Notes: generated by a model not told the origin, from the sequence alone. DNA of 64,000 bases from Palsa-1392 sp963819975 (GCA_963819975.1 CAWFYE010000009.1:186001-250000); one strand, 5' to 3'; counted from the stretch's first letter, positions 16,510 to 25,634 are shown. Numbers and translations: made by a program.

Positions 16510-16887
16510 CTAGTTGCTCTCTTTTCGGTAAGTGATGAAACAGTCCGTCGCGTCCGCAGGACAGGTCACGGTAACCGTTGCAGGGCCAGCTATAACCACA
16601 TTACTAATCACTTCCAACGGGACCTCAGTGGATGAGGTACCTGAGTCGATGATGGCTGCCGCGAGGACATTCGCCGTCCCGGCGTCAGTTGTCACCGTGA
16701 CGACCCCGCGGCTTGTTCCGTCTTCCTGCGTAAAGTTGCGGATTACCAGGAAACGACTGTCCCCAACCGCGATCGTCAGAGAGCCTCCCGGCGCGATCGT
16801 CGCGCTTTGGAAGGATCCGGCGAAAGCAAAGACTGCGGACGCACAAAAAACGACGGCAATTAGAGATCGCGTAGCAATGGTTTTCAC
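16510..16887 (-). CDS. Small secreted protein, tandem paralogue
   Basis: About 125 residues from GTG 16887 (a TTG at 16923 would add 12). Signal peptide (MKTIATRSLIAVVFCASAVFAFA), then the same domain as the 16018 gene: LTIAVGDSRFLVIRNFTQED, SRGVVTVTTDAGTANVLAAA, VVIAGPATVTVTCPADATDCFITYRK. It lacks the Pro/Thr tail but has a Cys pair (TCPADATDC) absent from its neighbour, possibly a small disulfide loop. The genes are 48 bases apart, co-directional and probably co-transcribed. Function unknown. Confidence 0.72.
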   Translation of the reverse strand: MKTIATRSLIAVVFCASAVFAFAGSFQSATIAPGGSLTIAVGDSRFLVIRNFTQEDGTSRGVVTVTTDAGTANVLAAAIIDSGTSSTEVPLEVISNVVIAGPATVTVTCPADATDCFITYRKESN

Positions 16888-17027
16888 CTGGCCGAGGCTA
16901 CTGCTTTTTGGTCCCGGAAGCAATCTCCGTTTGCGTCATGAGCTTGCCGACGTCTTCAGGCCATGCCTTGGCGATCAGGGTCGCTCGCCTCGGGCAGTCG
17001 GCCCGTTTCGGCACGCGTAGAATCGTT

Positions 17028-17137
17028 AAACGTAGCTTCGGTATTCCGGTTCATGACATCAGCGACCGGACGTTAGCGGCGAGATCGGCCAGCACGGGCG
17101 CACGTCGGTCAATCCTTTTTCAAATGCAGCGCGGATC
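17028..17137 (-). pseudogene. Decayed copy of the malic-enzyme 3' end
   Basis: On the minus strand the segment ends in codons for EPEYRSYV and a stop, exactly as maeA does. About 110 bases track maeA 13319-13430 with many substitutions and small indels (ATTCCGGTTC, AGCGACCGGA, AATCC-TTTTCAAA). Homology stops near 17137. There is no start or upstream maeA sequence. Together with uninformative sequence it fills the ~350-base gap between the secreted gene and the beta-helix pseudogene. Confidence 0.75.
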
Positions 17138-17279
17138 GGGGAATCGCGATTAGGGACAGGCCCGCGCACGAGCGCCTCTAGCGTCCGCGTCCTGAGCAGA
17201 AATTGCTGACCCAAAGGCGCGAGGGGATGGTGGCGAATTGTCTTGACCGGGGAGGAGTCTGAGATCAAAGGACGCCAAG

Positions 17280-19205
17280 GTGGCCAATCTCCCCAAGTAT
17301 GTCGTGGCGCTCGCCTTAATAGGGCACGCAGCCCAGGCGGCGACCATTACGGTTACCGACGCGGGAGACGCGATCGCGGTAGATGGATTCGTTACTCTGC
17401 GGGAGGAATACCTCTGCCAACAATCACCGACCCGGCGACGATCGATGGCTACACTCAGCCGGGGAGCGCGGCGAACACGCAGACCGACGGCGATGACGCC
17501 GCGCCGCTGATCGAACTCAACGGAGCCAATGTCGACGATGCGAATGGCTTCACGATCACAGCCGGCGGCAGCACGATCCGCGGATTGGTAATCAATCGGT
17601 TTGCAGGCGCCACCGGGAACAGTGGTAATGCGATCGTATTAACCGGGAACGGCAATAACGTCGTCGAAGGCAATTTCCTGGGCACCGACGCCAGCGGCAC
17701 GATCTGGGTAACGCAGCAGAAGCGATTTATATCGGAAACGGTTCAAACGACAACCACATCGGTGGAAGCGCTCCGTCGGCTCGGAACGTGATCTCCGGCA
17801 ACGATCAAGTGGCGTTGTCTGTTGCGACAAGCGGCAACACTATTCAAGGCAACTTTATCGGCACGCAGCGCGATGGTAGAACTGGGTTGGCCAACCACCA
17901 GGGGATCGCCTTCGTCGGCGTCGGTGACGCGAACAACAATCTCGTCGGCGGAACTGTCCCGGGCGCGGGCAATGTCATTGCCTGGAACGATCTTCAGGGT
18001 GTGCTGGGGGAAGCCGGCGCGGGGGCTGGGAACGCCATTCTGGGTAACTCGATTTTCGGCAACGGAGCTCTGGGAATCGATTGGCTCCCTGAAGGTCCGA
18101 ATCTGAATGATATCGTCGATAGCGATGAGGGATTTAACCATCTGCAAAATTTTCCGGGCATTAGCACCGTCCAGGTCAACTCTTCCTCGGCCACGTTTTC
18201 CGGATCGCTCAACAGCACGCCGAATACTGTCTTTCGGATCGAATTCTTTGGCATTGGGCGAGTTTTACCTGGGCTCAACCGATGTGACGACCGACGCGAA
18301 CGGCGATGCCTCTTACAATGTGACGCTTCGAGTCCCGGGCACACCCGCGACAGAGTTCATTCACAGCTACTGCGACAGATCCGGCGGGCAACACCTCGGA
18401 ATTCTCGGCGGCGTTCAGGACCAAGCTGCTCAATATCTCGACACGATTGCAGGTGCTGACAGGTGAAAGCGTGCCGATCGGCGGATTCATCGTCACAGGG
18501 TATGGTCCGAAGAAGGTGATCGTGCGCGCGATTGGTCCATCGCTCGCCGACTTCGGAGTGCCCGGTGCCTTAGCCGATCCTACCCTGGAGCTGCACGCAG
18601 CAGACGGCTCCGTGATCAACAGCAACGACAACTGGAAAGATACCCAAGAGGCGGAGATCGAAGCGACAGGATTGATGCCAACAAGTGACCCGGAGTCGGC
18701 CATTGTAGAGTCGCTGGACCCCGGCACTTACACCGCGGTTCTGCAAGGGAAGGATGGCACTACTGGAATTGGTTTGCTGGAAGCCTACGACCTCGATCAG
18801 CCGACTGGTTCGCAACTGGATAATATCAGCACTCGCGGTTTCGTTGATTCCGGCGACAACGTGATGATTGCAGGATTTATCATCGGCCCGCACCAGCTTG
18901 GAACAGGCACGGTTGTTAGTCGCGTGCTCGTGCGGGCAATTGGTCCGTCTTTGGATCTCGGCGCGACGACTCCTTTACAGGATCCCACTCTGGAAATTCA
19001 CGATGAGGATGGGACAATGATTGCCTTCAACGATAACTGGAAAGATTCTCAACAGACGGAAATCGAGGCCACTGGACTCGCACCGAGCGACGACCGCGAG
19101 TCGGCTATTTATGAATTCGTTCTCTCGAACCCCTACACTGTAATTGTACGCGGGACGGGACTCTCACTCGGTGTGGCGCTGGTGGAAGTGTATTTCGACC
19201 CTTGA
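17280..19205 (+). pseudogene. Frameshifted secreted CSLREA/beta-helix protein
   Basis: Pieces of one large secreted protein are spread over three frames. A GTG-started signal peptide and CSLREA-like start (TITVTDAGDAIAVDGFVTLRE) breaks near 17400, apparently with an internal deletion before LPTITDPATIDGYTQPGS. Frame changes follow near 17710, 18255 and 18360. The middle is a right-handed beta-helix of the IRGLVINRF, NVVEGNFLGTD and NTIQGNFIGTQ type. The last 250 residues (from ~18447) are two ~115-residue repeats of the VPIGGFIVTGYGPKKVIVRA / GPSL...DPTLELHAADG kind found in many Verrucomicrobia exoproteins. Four separate shifts argue for true decay, though assembly error is possible. Confidence 0.8.
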
Positions 19206-19292
19206 ATTATGGCCGGACGTTGTTGCGGCAACAATGATTGCTCCGTTGACCTCACCGCGAGGCGGGCAACGACCACCACCAGCCGCTAGCTC

Positions 19293-20891
19293 TTACGAGT
19301 TGGGTGATGCCACTTCAGCGGCAAACGAAAACGGTCGCCCGCCAAAGTCGATCCAGCCCACAAGGCTGTCGCCGGCCATTCGCCCATGAAGAAGAAGAGC
19401 TTGGTCGCCCAGCATCACTTTTCCAGTCATCGTTCCGTCATGGCGTTTCAAGTCTTGCAGCGGTTGATTTGTAAGCTTCAGGTCAGGTACGCTGAGGCGC
19501 GCCTGGTCCTTCGTCATCTCAAAGCTAATCGTAAGCATGTGCCCCTCGATATCGCATTTCCCGGCGAATGTGCCGATGGTAGAAATCGGTTCCTTGAGCA
19601 ATGACTTCACAACCTCGATCGCCACATCGCGCCGGGAGCGCACCGAGGCGACCGTAGGCGCCGCTGGGATAAGTGGCGCGGTCGCGTCCCGCGTATCCTT
19701 CGGGTTAGAGACCTGCCAGTAGAGAGTGGAGATCTGCGCCGTCAGGCCGCTATTCGGCAGAACGGTCTTCTTCGGGTCGCCGTAGCAATTAGGAGCCCCG
19801 CCGGTCGGTTCACCGACAAAAATCGCGGGCGTCCAGCGCTCGAGCAGCGTGACGAGGTTACTGGCGGCAGAGAAAGTTCCCGGGTTGATGAGGACAAAGA
19901 ACCGCCCCGGTTCCCACAATCGCTTTGCCCGAATCGCTCCGCGCACAAGGGCATCGTCGAAAGTGTTGTCCCCTCCCGGGTTATCCCGCAGGTCAAGCAC
20001 CAGGGTCGCGTCCGGGGTAGCTTCCACCTCCCCGAAGAGCTTGTCCGCGAACTGCGCGATCGTTTCGTTCCGGTCGGCCAGGATATCCGTGAGGCGCGCA
20101 TGGATGAGTCCGTGCGGCAGCTTCGTGATCCAGTGACGGCTGTCGGGCATTGGTTTTGCGATCTCGTCGAGCGCGCTCCACTCCAACGGCGCATCATCAT
20201 GGACTGCGGCCAGCTCCGCCGAAATTTCCTTCCCGTTCGCTAACCGGACCCGCCACGTGAGGCGGTCGCTCTCGGGAGCGATCCCGACCGCTCTCAGCAA
20301 CTCCGGAACGACCATAAAACTCGGCAGCAAGTAATCCTGGGCCCCGACGTTGTCCGCCGCCACGATTGGGCGCAGCGCCGCTTCCACCTCCGGAAGCGAT
20401 TTGTCTCCGATCCCGATGAGTTGCGCCCCGAGCAGGTCCTTGTGTTCCCGAGACGCGCGCATCACGACCACACCATCAGTGGTGTGCAGGAGGCGAATGG
20501 AGAAATATCCAAATGGTCCAATCTTCGCCTCCTTCGTCTTGGTATGATGGCCGAAAAGTTCAGCTCCTTCTGCGATCGGCAGCCGCAATCGACTGTGACC
20601 GTCCTCCAGCATCGCCACGAGAGCGGCCATGCGTGTTACCACGGCATATTCTTGTAAGGTCGGCAGCTCGGCCGCTAGAGCGTCCGCCGCCTGGTCAAAC
20701 GCCGCCTTGCTCGTTTTGCGAAAGGGGTCCGGATGCGCGGCGATCGCACCGCGCAGCGTCGTCAGGTCCTTTTTCCATTGTTCCGGCGTCAGCGCGCGGG
20801 CCGGGAAAGGGACCAACAAACCGGCGGTAAAGGCGACAAACAACACGATCGATCGAAAGACGCGACCTTGCATACTGGTAGGATGCGCCAT
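19293..20891 (-). CDS. Secreted S41 family (C-terminal-processing-like) peptidase
   Basis: Exported serine peptidase of 532 residues. A signal peptide (hydrophobic stretch IVLFVAFTAGLLVPFPARA) precedes a helical N-domain. There is no clear PDZ core beyond LLGAQLIGIGDKSLPEVEAAL. The S41 catalytic region contains LVLDLRDNPGGDNTFDD, Ser in NPGTFSAASNLV and VGEPTGGAPNCYG. The last ~120 residues form an extra beta-rich domain (GTFAGKCDIEGHMLTISFEM...). This architecture is like tricorn-type/S41 proteins of soil bacteria with unknown substrates. Single gene; an 88-base gap with a small TTGTTG/CAACAA hairpin (19220-19234) separates it from the convergent pseudogene. Confidence 0.9.
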   Translation of the reverse strand: MAHPTSMQGRVFRSIVLFVAFTAGLLVPFPARALTPEQWKKDLTTLRGAIAAHPDPFRKTSKAAFDQAADALAAELPTLQEYAVVTRMAALVAMLEDGHSRLRLPIAEGAELFGHHTKTKEAKIGPFGYFSIRLLHTTDGVVVMRASREHKDLLGAQLIGIGDKSLPEVEAALRPIVAADNVGAQDYLLPSFMVVPELLRAVGIAPESDRLTWRVRLANGKEISAELAAVHDDAPLEWSALDEIAKPMPDSRHWITKLPHGLIHARLTDILADRNETIAQFADKLFGEVEATPDATLVLDLRDNPGGDNTFDDALVRGAIRAKRLWEPGRFFVLINPGTFSAASNLVTLLERWTPAIFVGEPTGGAPNCYGDPKKTVLPNSGLTAQISTLYWQVSNPKDTRDATAPLIPAAPTVASVRSRRDVAIEVVKSLLKEPISTIGTFAGKCDIEGHMLTISFEMTKDQARLSVPDLKLTNQPLQDLKRHDGTMTGKVMLGDQALLLHGRMAGDSLVGWIDFGGRPFSFAAEVASPNS

Positions 20892-20904
20892 GTTGCCTCT
20901 TTGG

Positions 20905-20996
20905 ATTCAAGAAAATGCCGGATTACGGGAGGAAATGACGACGCCCTTGAAGTGGATCGGTGTCGAACTGAAAATGGGAACCTGGACTCACACAGC
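20905..20996 (+). pseudogene. Tail fragment of a REP-associated transposase
   Basis: One frame reads ENAGLREEMTTPLKWIGVEL then KMGTWTHTAARLL, matching the ETTMTLKWIAxRLxMGTWTHLxxLL terminal motif of Y1 REP-associated transposases. Its end overlaps the 3' end of the minus-strand gene at 20988. No catalytic part is present. Confidence 0.6.
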
Positions 20997-21806
20997 CGCG
21001 CGCTTATTGGCGCGCCACCGCCGCCAGACCAAAAGTCCTGCTGCCCCGAGCGCCAGTCCGCCGAGAGACTCCATCGTAGGAGCGGAGTCATTGCTGCTTG
21101 GCCGCCCGACCGACACGACGTCACCAGGGTCGCCGTAAGCATAATCCACTACCCGGAACGTAAAATAGGGAAAACCATCCATCCGCACACGAGCCCACCC
21201 GTACTGGTCGCCGGCCCCGGTATTGAACTTGAAAGCTATGGCCCCCGGTCCGGCCGCCTGAAATTTGCCTCGCGGGTAGCCGGATCCGCCCCATTGGTTA
21301 GCACTGCGCTCGACAAGAAAACCACCACCCGGGACGAATGGCCCCGCCGATATCACGTCGCGATTAACCAGCCGTGAGGCCGAAACCTCGCCGTCGGGGG
21401 TTACTGCCCCCCTGACAGCTCCTGACGGGGCCGAAATTCCAACAAAAGCGCTCCCGCCATCATAGTACCACGTGATCGTTTGGATCCCTCGCGGAGCCAT
21501 CCGATTCTGCGGCCGGGACGAGCACGGGGACGTGGTGCAGATGATCGTGCCGAAATAATGTTTAACATGCTCAAATTTGATCACACCGGCGTCGCCAAGC
21601 GGGAATGAAACCGACGAATCACCGTCGAGTTCCTCATTAATAAGACCGCTATAATGGATCTTGGCCTCAGCCGAGTTCGCCAGGTTGAAGCTGAAACTGG
21701 TGGCCAGAGCCGCCGTCGCATAGGCGGCCCAGCGCTGATGTTCGACTGAGGTGATTTTGCAACGGCGGGTCCGCTGGATTTTCGTTGAATCAATAGGCTG
21801 TTTCAT
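20988..21806 (-). CDS. Secreted protein with PEP-CTERM-like C-terminal sorting tail
   Basis: 272 residues from ATG 21806, chosen because AAGAAGGGAG lies 8-9 bases upstream. A long n-region precedes a signal-like segment (AAYATAALATSFSFNLANSAEA). The body is Gly/aromatic-rich (IHYSGLINEELDGDSSVSFP, GDAGVIKFEHV, GAGDQYGWARVRMDGFPYFT) with three Cys. The end is tripartite: APTMESLGGLALGAAGLLVW RRWR, that is a short motif, a hydrophobic helix and an Arg cluster. Such tails resemble PEP-CTERM/exosortase substrates as seen in Verrucomicrobia, but no exosortase is in this window. Function otherwise unknown. Confidence 0.75.
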   Translation of the reverse strand: MKQPIDSTKIQRTRRCKITSVEHQRWAAYATAALATSFSFNLANSAEAKIHYSGLINEELDGDSSVSFPLGDAGVIKFEHVKHYFGTIICTTSPCSSRPQNRMAPRGIQTITWYYDGGSAFVGISAPSGAVRGAVTPDGEVSASRLVNRDVISAGPFVPGGGFLVERSANQWGGSGYPRGKFQAAGPGAIAFKFNTGAGDQYGWARVRMDGFPYFTFRVVDYAYGDPGDVVSVGRPSSNDSAPTMESLGGLALGAAGLLVWRRWRANKRAAV

Positions 21807-22069
21807 GACGATTTTCTCCCTTCTTCTCCCGATTGTTTGAATTCTGCGCACTACTGAGCCGAACGTTTCATGAGCTCTCATTAGGTCTTATGAGTGGCCT
21901 GACGCTAACCACCTCTTGCGAATCATTGCTCAAATTCTGCCCCTAAGCCTCTCTGGAGCCGACCGGCATCGCAGTTGTCCACACGAAGCTGGTGTCCAAC
22001 CGGAAGTGGCCGGAGCCGTCACGGTTAATCGCGGCGGCGAGATCAACTCATCTGCCTGACGCGCGCCTG

Positions 22070-23221
22070 CTAGGCTTTGCGGGCCCGGGCTTTGACGAAA
22101 TCCCCGGGCGGCCGCTGCTGGTCGTCGGGCGCCGAACCGGCAGAGTTTGCGAGACCGGCTTCCTCGGCGGGAAGAAATTTTTTGAAGAGATTCTTATCGA
22201 TCGCTTTCATGAACGCTTCGTGCGGCGATACAACTCCCTGCTGGAGGAGCGCCCAAATCGCGTCGTCCATGAATTGCATCCCCTGCCCTTTCCCGCTCAC
22301 GATCACGTCCTGCAATTTCTGAGTCGCGCCTTCCCGGATAATGGAAGAAACGGCGTTGCTCGAAATGAGGATCTCATTGACCGCGATCCGTCCGCTGCTG
22401 TCGGCTCGCTTGAGGAGAAGCTGCGCGAGAACGCCCCGTAGCGAATTGGCCAGCATGGTGCGCGCCTGCGGTTGTTTGTCGGCCGGGAAAACATCGATCA
22501 TACGGTCGATCGTTTTGCGGGCGTTGTTTGTGTGCAGGGTGCCGAAGACAAGGAGGCCGGTCTCGGCCGCGGTCAAGGCGAGCGAGACGGTTTCGAGATC
22601 GCGCATTTCCCCGACGAGGACGATGTCGCAATCTTCGCGCAGCGCTGCTTTCAGTCCCGCCGGAAAGGTCGAGGAGTGTTCCGGCACTTCGCGCTGCGTG
22701 ATAATGCTGAGCTTGTTGCTGTGCACAAACTCGATCGGCTCTTCGATCGTGACGATGTGCCGCGCGTAGTTCGTGTTGATGTAATCGATCAGCGCCGCCA
22801 GGGTCGTCGACTTGCCCGAACCGGTCGGACCGGTGACGAGAACGAGACCGCCACGCAGATCGCCAAATTGCCTAACGATGGGCGGAATGCCAAGCTCCTC
22901 GAGGGAAGCGATGCGGGTTGGGATGAGGCGGAAAACCGCGCCGTAGCCGTTGGTTTGCTTGAGGAAGTTGCAGCGAAAACGCGATTTCTCGTCCATCTCG
23001 TAGGCAAAATCGAAATCGCCGCGTTCTTCGAAAATTTCCCAGCCCTTCGGACCCGCGATCTCGCTCAACATCGTGACCGCCTCGGCGCGCGTAACCGGCT
23101 CGGGACGAATCGGCATGACATCGCCGTGCCGCCGGATTTTCGGCGGCTGCCCCTCGCCGATATGAAGATCCGATGCACCCTCGTTGACGAGGATGTCAAA
23201 AAATTTGTCTATGGAAGGCAC
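22070..23221 (-). CDS. PilT/PilU-family type IV pilus retraction ATPase
   Basis: Cytoplasmic hexameric secretion-NTPase of 383 residues. N-terminal PAS-like domain (MPSIDKFFDILVNEGASDLH, RHGDVMPIRP), Walker A GPTGSGKST, Asp box, Walker B LVGEMRDLETVSLALTAAETG and the His box FGTLHTNNARKTIDRMIDVFP are all present. It is 12 bases downstream of a second PilT-like gene (23234), so the two probably act as a PilT/PilU-type pair in pilus retraction and twitching. The C-terminus is ~25 residues longer than its neighbour and ends in a basic tail. No other pilus genes are in the window. Confidence 0.92.
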   Translation of the reverse strand: MPSIDKFFDILVNEGASDLHIGEGQPPKIRRHGDVMPIRPEPVTRAEAVTMLSEIAGPKGWEIFEERGDFDFAYEMDEKSRFRCNFLKQTNGYGAVFRLIPTRIASLEELGIPPIVRQFGDLRGGLVLVTGPTGSGKSTTLAALIDYINTNYARHIVTIEEPIEFVHSNKLSIITQREVPEHSSTFPAGLKAALREDCDIVLVGEMRDLETVSLALTAAETGLLVFGTLHTNNARKTIDRMIDVFPADKQPQARTMLANSLRGVLAQLLLKRADSSGRIAVNEILISSNAVSSIIREGATQKLQDVIVSGKGQGMQFMDDAIWALLQQGVVSPHEAFMKAIDKNLFKKFLPAEEAGLANSAGSAPDDQQRPPGDFVKARARKA

Positions 23222-23233
23222 GGAGTTTCGAAA

Positions 23234-24343
23234 TTAGGATTTCGGATTTTCGCCGACATGCTGTCGCATCGCCTGTTTTTGGTCGGCGCGGCTGGTGGCT
23301 TCTTCGGCGCTGATCAAGCCCTGGTCGAAAAGTTGGGCGAGCGAGTCGTCCATCAGGCGCATTCCTTGTTTGCGGCCGGTCTGAATAATGCCGGGAAGCA
23401 TGAAGGTCTTCGCTTCGCGAATCACGTTCGCGACCGCCGGCGAATTCGTCAGCACTTCGAGCGCGAGGACGCGGCCCTTGCCATCGATCCGCGGGACGAG
23501 CTGCTGGCTAATCACACCGCGCAACGATTCGCTCACCATGACGCGGATCTGATCCTGTTGATCGACCGGGAAAACATCAAGCAGCCGGTCGAGGGTGCGG
23601 GAGGCGTTGCTGGTGTGGAGGGTGCCGAGAACAAGGTGGCCGGTTTCCGAAGCGGTGATGGCGAGCGAGATAGTCTCGAGATCGCGCATTTCTCCCACCA
23701 TGATGACGTCGGGATCTTCTCGGAGTGAGCCACGCAGGGCGGCGCCGAAAGATTTGGTGTGGGTGTGCACTTCGCGCTGGGTGATGTGGCAACCTTTCGG
23801 CTGGAAAACGTATTCGATTGGATCTTCGAGAGTGATGATGTGTTCCTTCCGCTCGATGTTCACCTGCTCGACGAGCGATGCCAGGGTGGTCGATTTGCCG
23901 CTTCCGACAGAGCCGGTAACGAGGATAAGCCCGTTGTGAAAACGGGTCAGTAACTTAAGGCTCTCGGGCAGGCCGAGGTCGTCCATCGTCCGCACTTTGG
24001 TGCTGATGATTCGGAAAACGATGTCGATCCCGAGCCGTTGCCTGACGACGCTGGTACGGAAGCGCCCGAACTCGGTCACGTAGGCAAAATCGACGTCACC
24101 GCGCTCCGCCAGTTGCTCGCGCTGGAGTTCGTTTAGAAAACCGGCCGCGAGCGCAGCGGTATCATCGGCGGTCAGCTTTGGCGCGTCCGGACAGATCGGC
24201 TGGAGAATGCCGTAGAGGCGCCAGATCGGTTGCGAATTGATCCCAAGGTGAATATCGGAGGCGCCGCTCTGCTGCCCAATCTCCAGATATTGATCGACGT
24301 GCGGCGCGGTGGGCGCGGCGACGGGTGAAGTTTCAACAAGCAT
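23234..24343 (-). CDS. pilT: Type IV pilus twitching motility ATPase PilT
   Basis: Retraction ATPase of 369 residues, first of the two-gene pair. Motifs in order: QQSGASDIHLGINSQP, Walker A GSVGSGKSTTLASLV, EDPIEYVF Asp box, Walker B VGEMRDLETISLAITASETG and the His box LGTLHTSNASRTLDRLLDVFP. The AIRNLIRE-type element near the end is less conserved here (IREAKTFMLPGIIQ). Closer to canonical PilT in length than the downstream copy. The pair shares about the same domain layout throughout, indicating an old gene duplication. Confidence 0.92.
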   Translation of the reverse strand: MLVETSPVAAPTAPHVDQYLEIGQQSGASDIHLGINSQPIWRLYGILQPICPDAPKLTADDTAALAAGFLNELQREQLAERGDVDFAYVTEFGRFRTSVVRQRLGIDIVFRIISTKVRTMDDLGLPESLKLLTRFHNGLILVTGSVGSGKSTTLASLVEQVNIERKEHIITLEDPIEYVFQPKGCHITQREVHTHTKSFGAALRGSLREDPDVIMVGEMRDLETISLAITASETGHLVLGTLHTSNASRTLDRLLDVFPVDQQDQIRVMVSESLRGVISQQLVPRIDGKGRVLALEVLTNSPAVANVIREAKTFMLPGIIQTGRKQGMRLMDDSLAQLFDQGLISAEEATSRADQKQAMRQHVGENPKS

Positions 24344-24400
24344 GAAGAAGCGGGCCCCCGAGAATAGGCAACCGCTCCCCAGGCGTAAACGGAAATTCGA

Positions 24401-24802
24401 TTACCAGTTACGCTGCGTGCGTCCCTGCGCGCCGCCATTTTTCGCCGCCTTTTTCGCGACATAGCTAACCACCATCGGTTGCACGAGCGTCATCCCGAGT
24501 TTCAGCAACCCGATCAGCGCGCTCGATTCGAACAAACTCTTATTCCGCGAACGTTCTTTTTTGCCGCCTACGCCAACGTAGATTTTCTGAGTGCGCGCCC
24601 GCAGGAGGGCAAGGCCAAGGCCGACGGCGATGGCCGCTCCGACCCATAAGACGGTGTGCCGCTGGAAAGCCTTCCTAAACTTAAGCGGAAAATTCAGCTC
24701 GTAGCGCAACCCATCCATGTCGCGCGCAACCAACTCGCGCGAGCGGACGATCTTTTGGCGCAATTCTACGGGCGTTTCTTCTGATCCAGATTTTTCAGCC
24801 AT
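24401..24802 (-). CDS. YqjK-like small membrane protein
   Basis: 133 residues. An N-terminal amphipathic region with a DUF3618-like pattern (TPVELRQKIVRSRELVARDMDGL) precedes one TM helix (TVLWVGAAIAVGLGLALLRA), a basic linker (KKERSRNKS) and a second weakly hydrophobic segment. It overlaps the 3' end of the holin-like gene by 37 bases. It is third in a set with the order of E. coli yqjD-yqjE-yqjK, but sequence likeness to YqjK itself is weak. Possibly part of a stationary-phase membrane or ribosome-anchoring set; function inferred from context only. Confidence 0.6.
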   Translation of the reverse strand: MAEKSGSEETPVELRQKIVRSRELVARDMDGLRYELNFPLKFRKAFQRHTVLWVGAAIAVGLGLALLRARTQKIYVGVGGKKERSRNKSLFESSALIGLLKLGMTLVQPMVVSYVAKKAAKNGGAQGRTQRNW

Positions 24803-25191
24803 TCGGTGTCCTCTTTCAAAACGCTCGTCGTGTCACGCAGGATGGGATGCTTCAGGGTCGCTCGCACAATAACGAGGCAGACCAACGCGATCGCGAAATG
24901 GAGGAGGGCCACGACCAGGGTGACCCAGATCCAGGAAACTCCGAGCAGGTGTGCGATCCCGACGATTGCAAAAACGATTAAATAAACAAAGCCGAGCAGC
25001 GAAAGAACGAGGGCCGCGACCCCGCAGGCCAGCATCGTCACCAGATGCCGGAGGGCCGACTTGGATTCCCGGGCTGCCAGCTTCAGCCGGCTCTCGACAA
25101 ACTGGGTGAAGGACGCAATGAGCGACCTCAGGTTTTGCCGCAATCCCATGTGCCCGGCGGGATTACGGAACCGGATGGAGCCTTCCGCCAT
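24766..25191 (-). CDS. Phage holin family / YqjE-like membrane protein
   Basis: 141 residues with the layout of the Holin-X/YqjE family (PF07332): an N-terminal amphipathic helix (LIASFTQFVESRLKLAARES), then two long TM helices (HLVTMLACGVAALVLSLLGF and WVTLVVALLHFAIALVCLVI) and a charged C-terminus. 10 bases downstream of the YqjD-like gene and overlapping the next gene. Despite the family name, no lysis genes are nearby and a membrane-organising role is more likely than phage lysis. Confidence 0.75.
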   Translation of the reverse strand: MAEGSIRFRNPAGHMGLRQNLRSLIASFTQFVESRLKLAARESKSALRHLVTMLACGVAALVLSLLGFVYLIVFAIVGIAHLLGVSWIWVTLVVALLHFAIALVCLVIVRATLKHPILRDTTSVLKEDTEWLKNLDQKKRP

Positions 25192-25201
25192 CGACTCGCG
25201 C

Positions 25202-25489
25202 CTAACGACGGAAAATCAAGCCGAGCACAAAGCCAATGCCAAGCGCGGTAGCGACCGCCTTCGTCGGGTTGTCCTTGACATACTGTTCGGTGTCATCCTG
25301 AAAAGTGCGGACCCGGCCAGTGGCATCGTTCCACACTTCCTCCGCCCGGCCGCGATACTGGTCGGCGACCGCGCCCGCCGCAGATTTAAATTCTTCCGCC
25401 GCCCGGCGCGCATACGAGGCGCCGCTTTCCAATTTCTCTTCTGCCTCGGGCGGGATGGCTGCGCCTTCTGTTTTGTTTTCGTCTGCCAT
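25202..25489 (-). CDS. DUF883 (ElaB/YqjD-like) membrane-anchored protein
   Basis: 95 residues. Start at ATG 25489 chosen because AAGGAGAAGAAT precedes it; a longer Lys-rich extension to 25630 is probably not translated. An N-terminal helical, Ala/Glu-rich region (ESGASYARRAAEEFKSAAGA, YRGRAEEVWNDATGRVRTFQ) precedes the diagnostic VKDNPTKAVATALGIGFVLG TM anchor ending in IFRR. In E. coli, YqjD/ElaB bind ribosomes at the inner membrane in stationary phase; that role is inferred here. First of three genes. Confidence 0.85.
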   Translation of the reverse strand: MADENKTEGAAIPPEAEEKLESGASYARRAAEEFKSAAGAVADQYRGRAEEVWNDATGRVRTFQDDTEQYVKDNPTKAVATALGIGFVLGLIFRR

Positions 25490-25634
25490 ATTCTTCTCCT
25501 TGGTTGGGACCGGCGATTTCCGGCTGGTGGTTTTCCGTTTCTTCAACGGTGGATTTTGTTTCTCTGGGGATACGGAACTGGAAGGCGCCTTGCGCTTACG
25601 ATTTTCGCGATCGCCGCTGCTCTGAGCCACGGGA

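Noticed and set aside
24766..25191. Prophage lysis module suggested by a holin-family protein
   Set aside because: No endolysin, structural or integrase genes nearby; the gene order matches the yqjDEK type instead.
25490..25630. 47-residue N-terminal extension of the DUF883 protein
   Set aside because: A strong AAGGAG site precedes the internal ATG at 25489, and the extension is a Lys/Ser-rich stretch with no family match.
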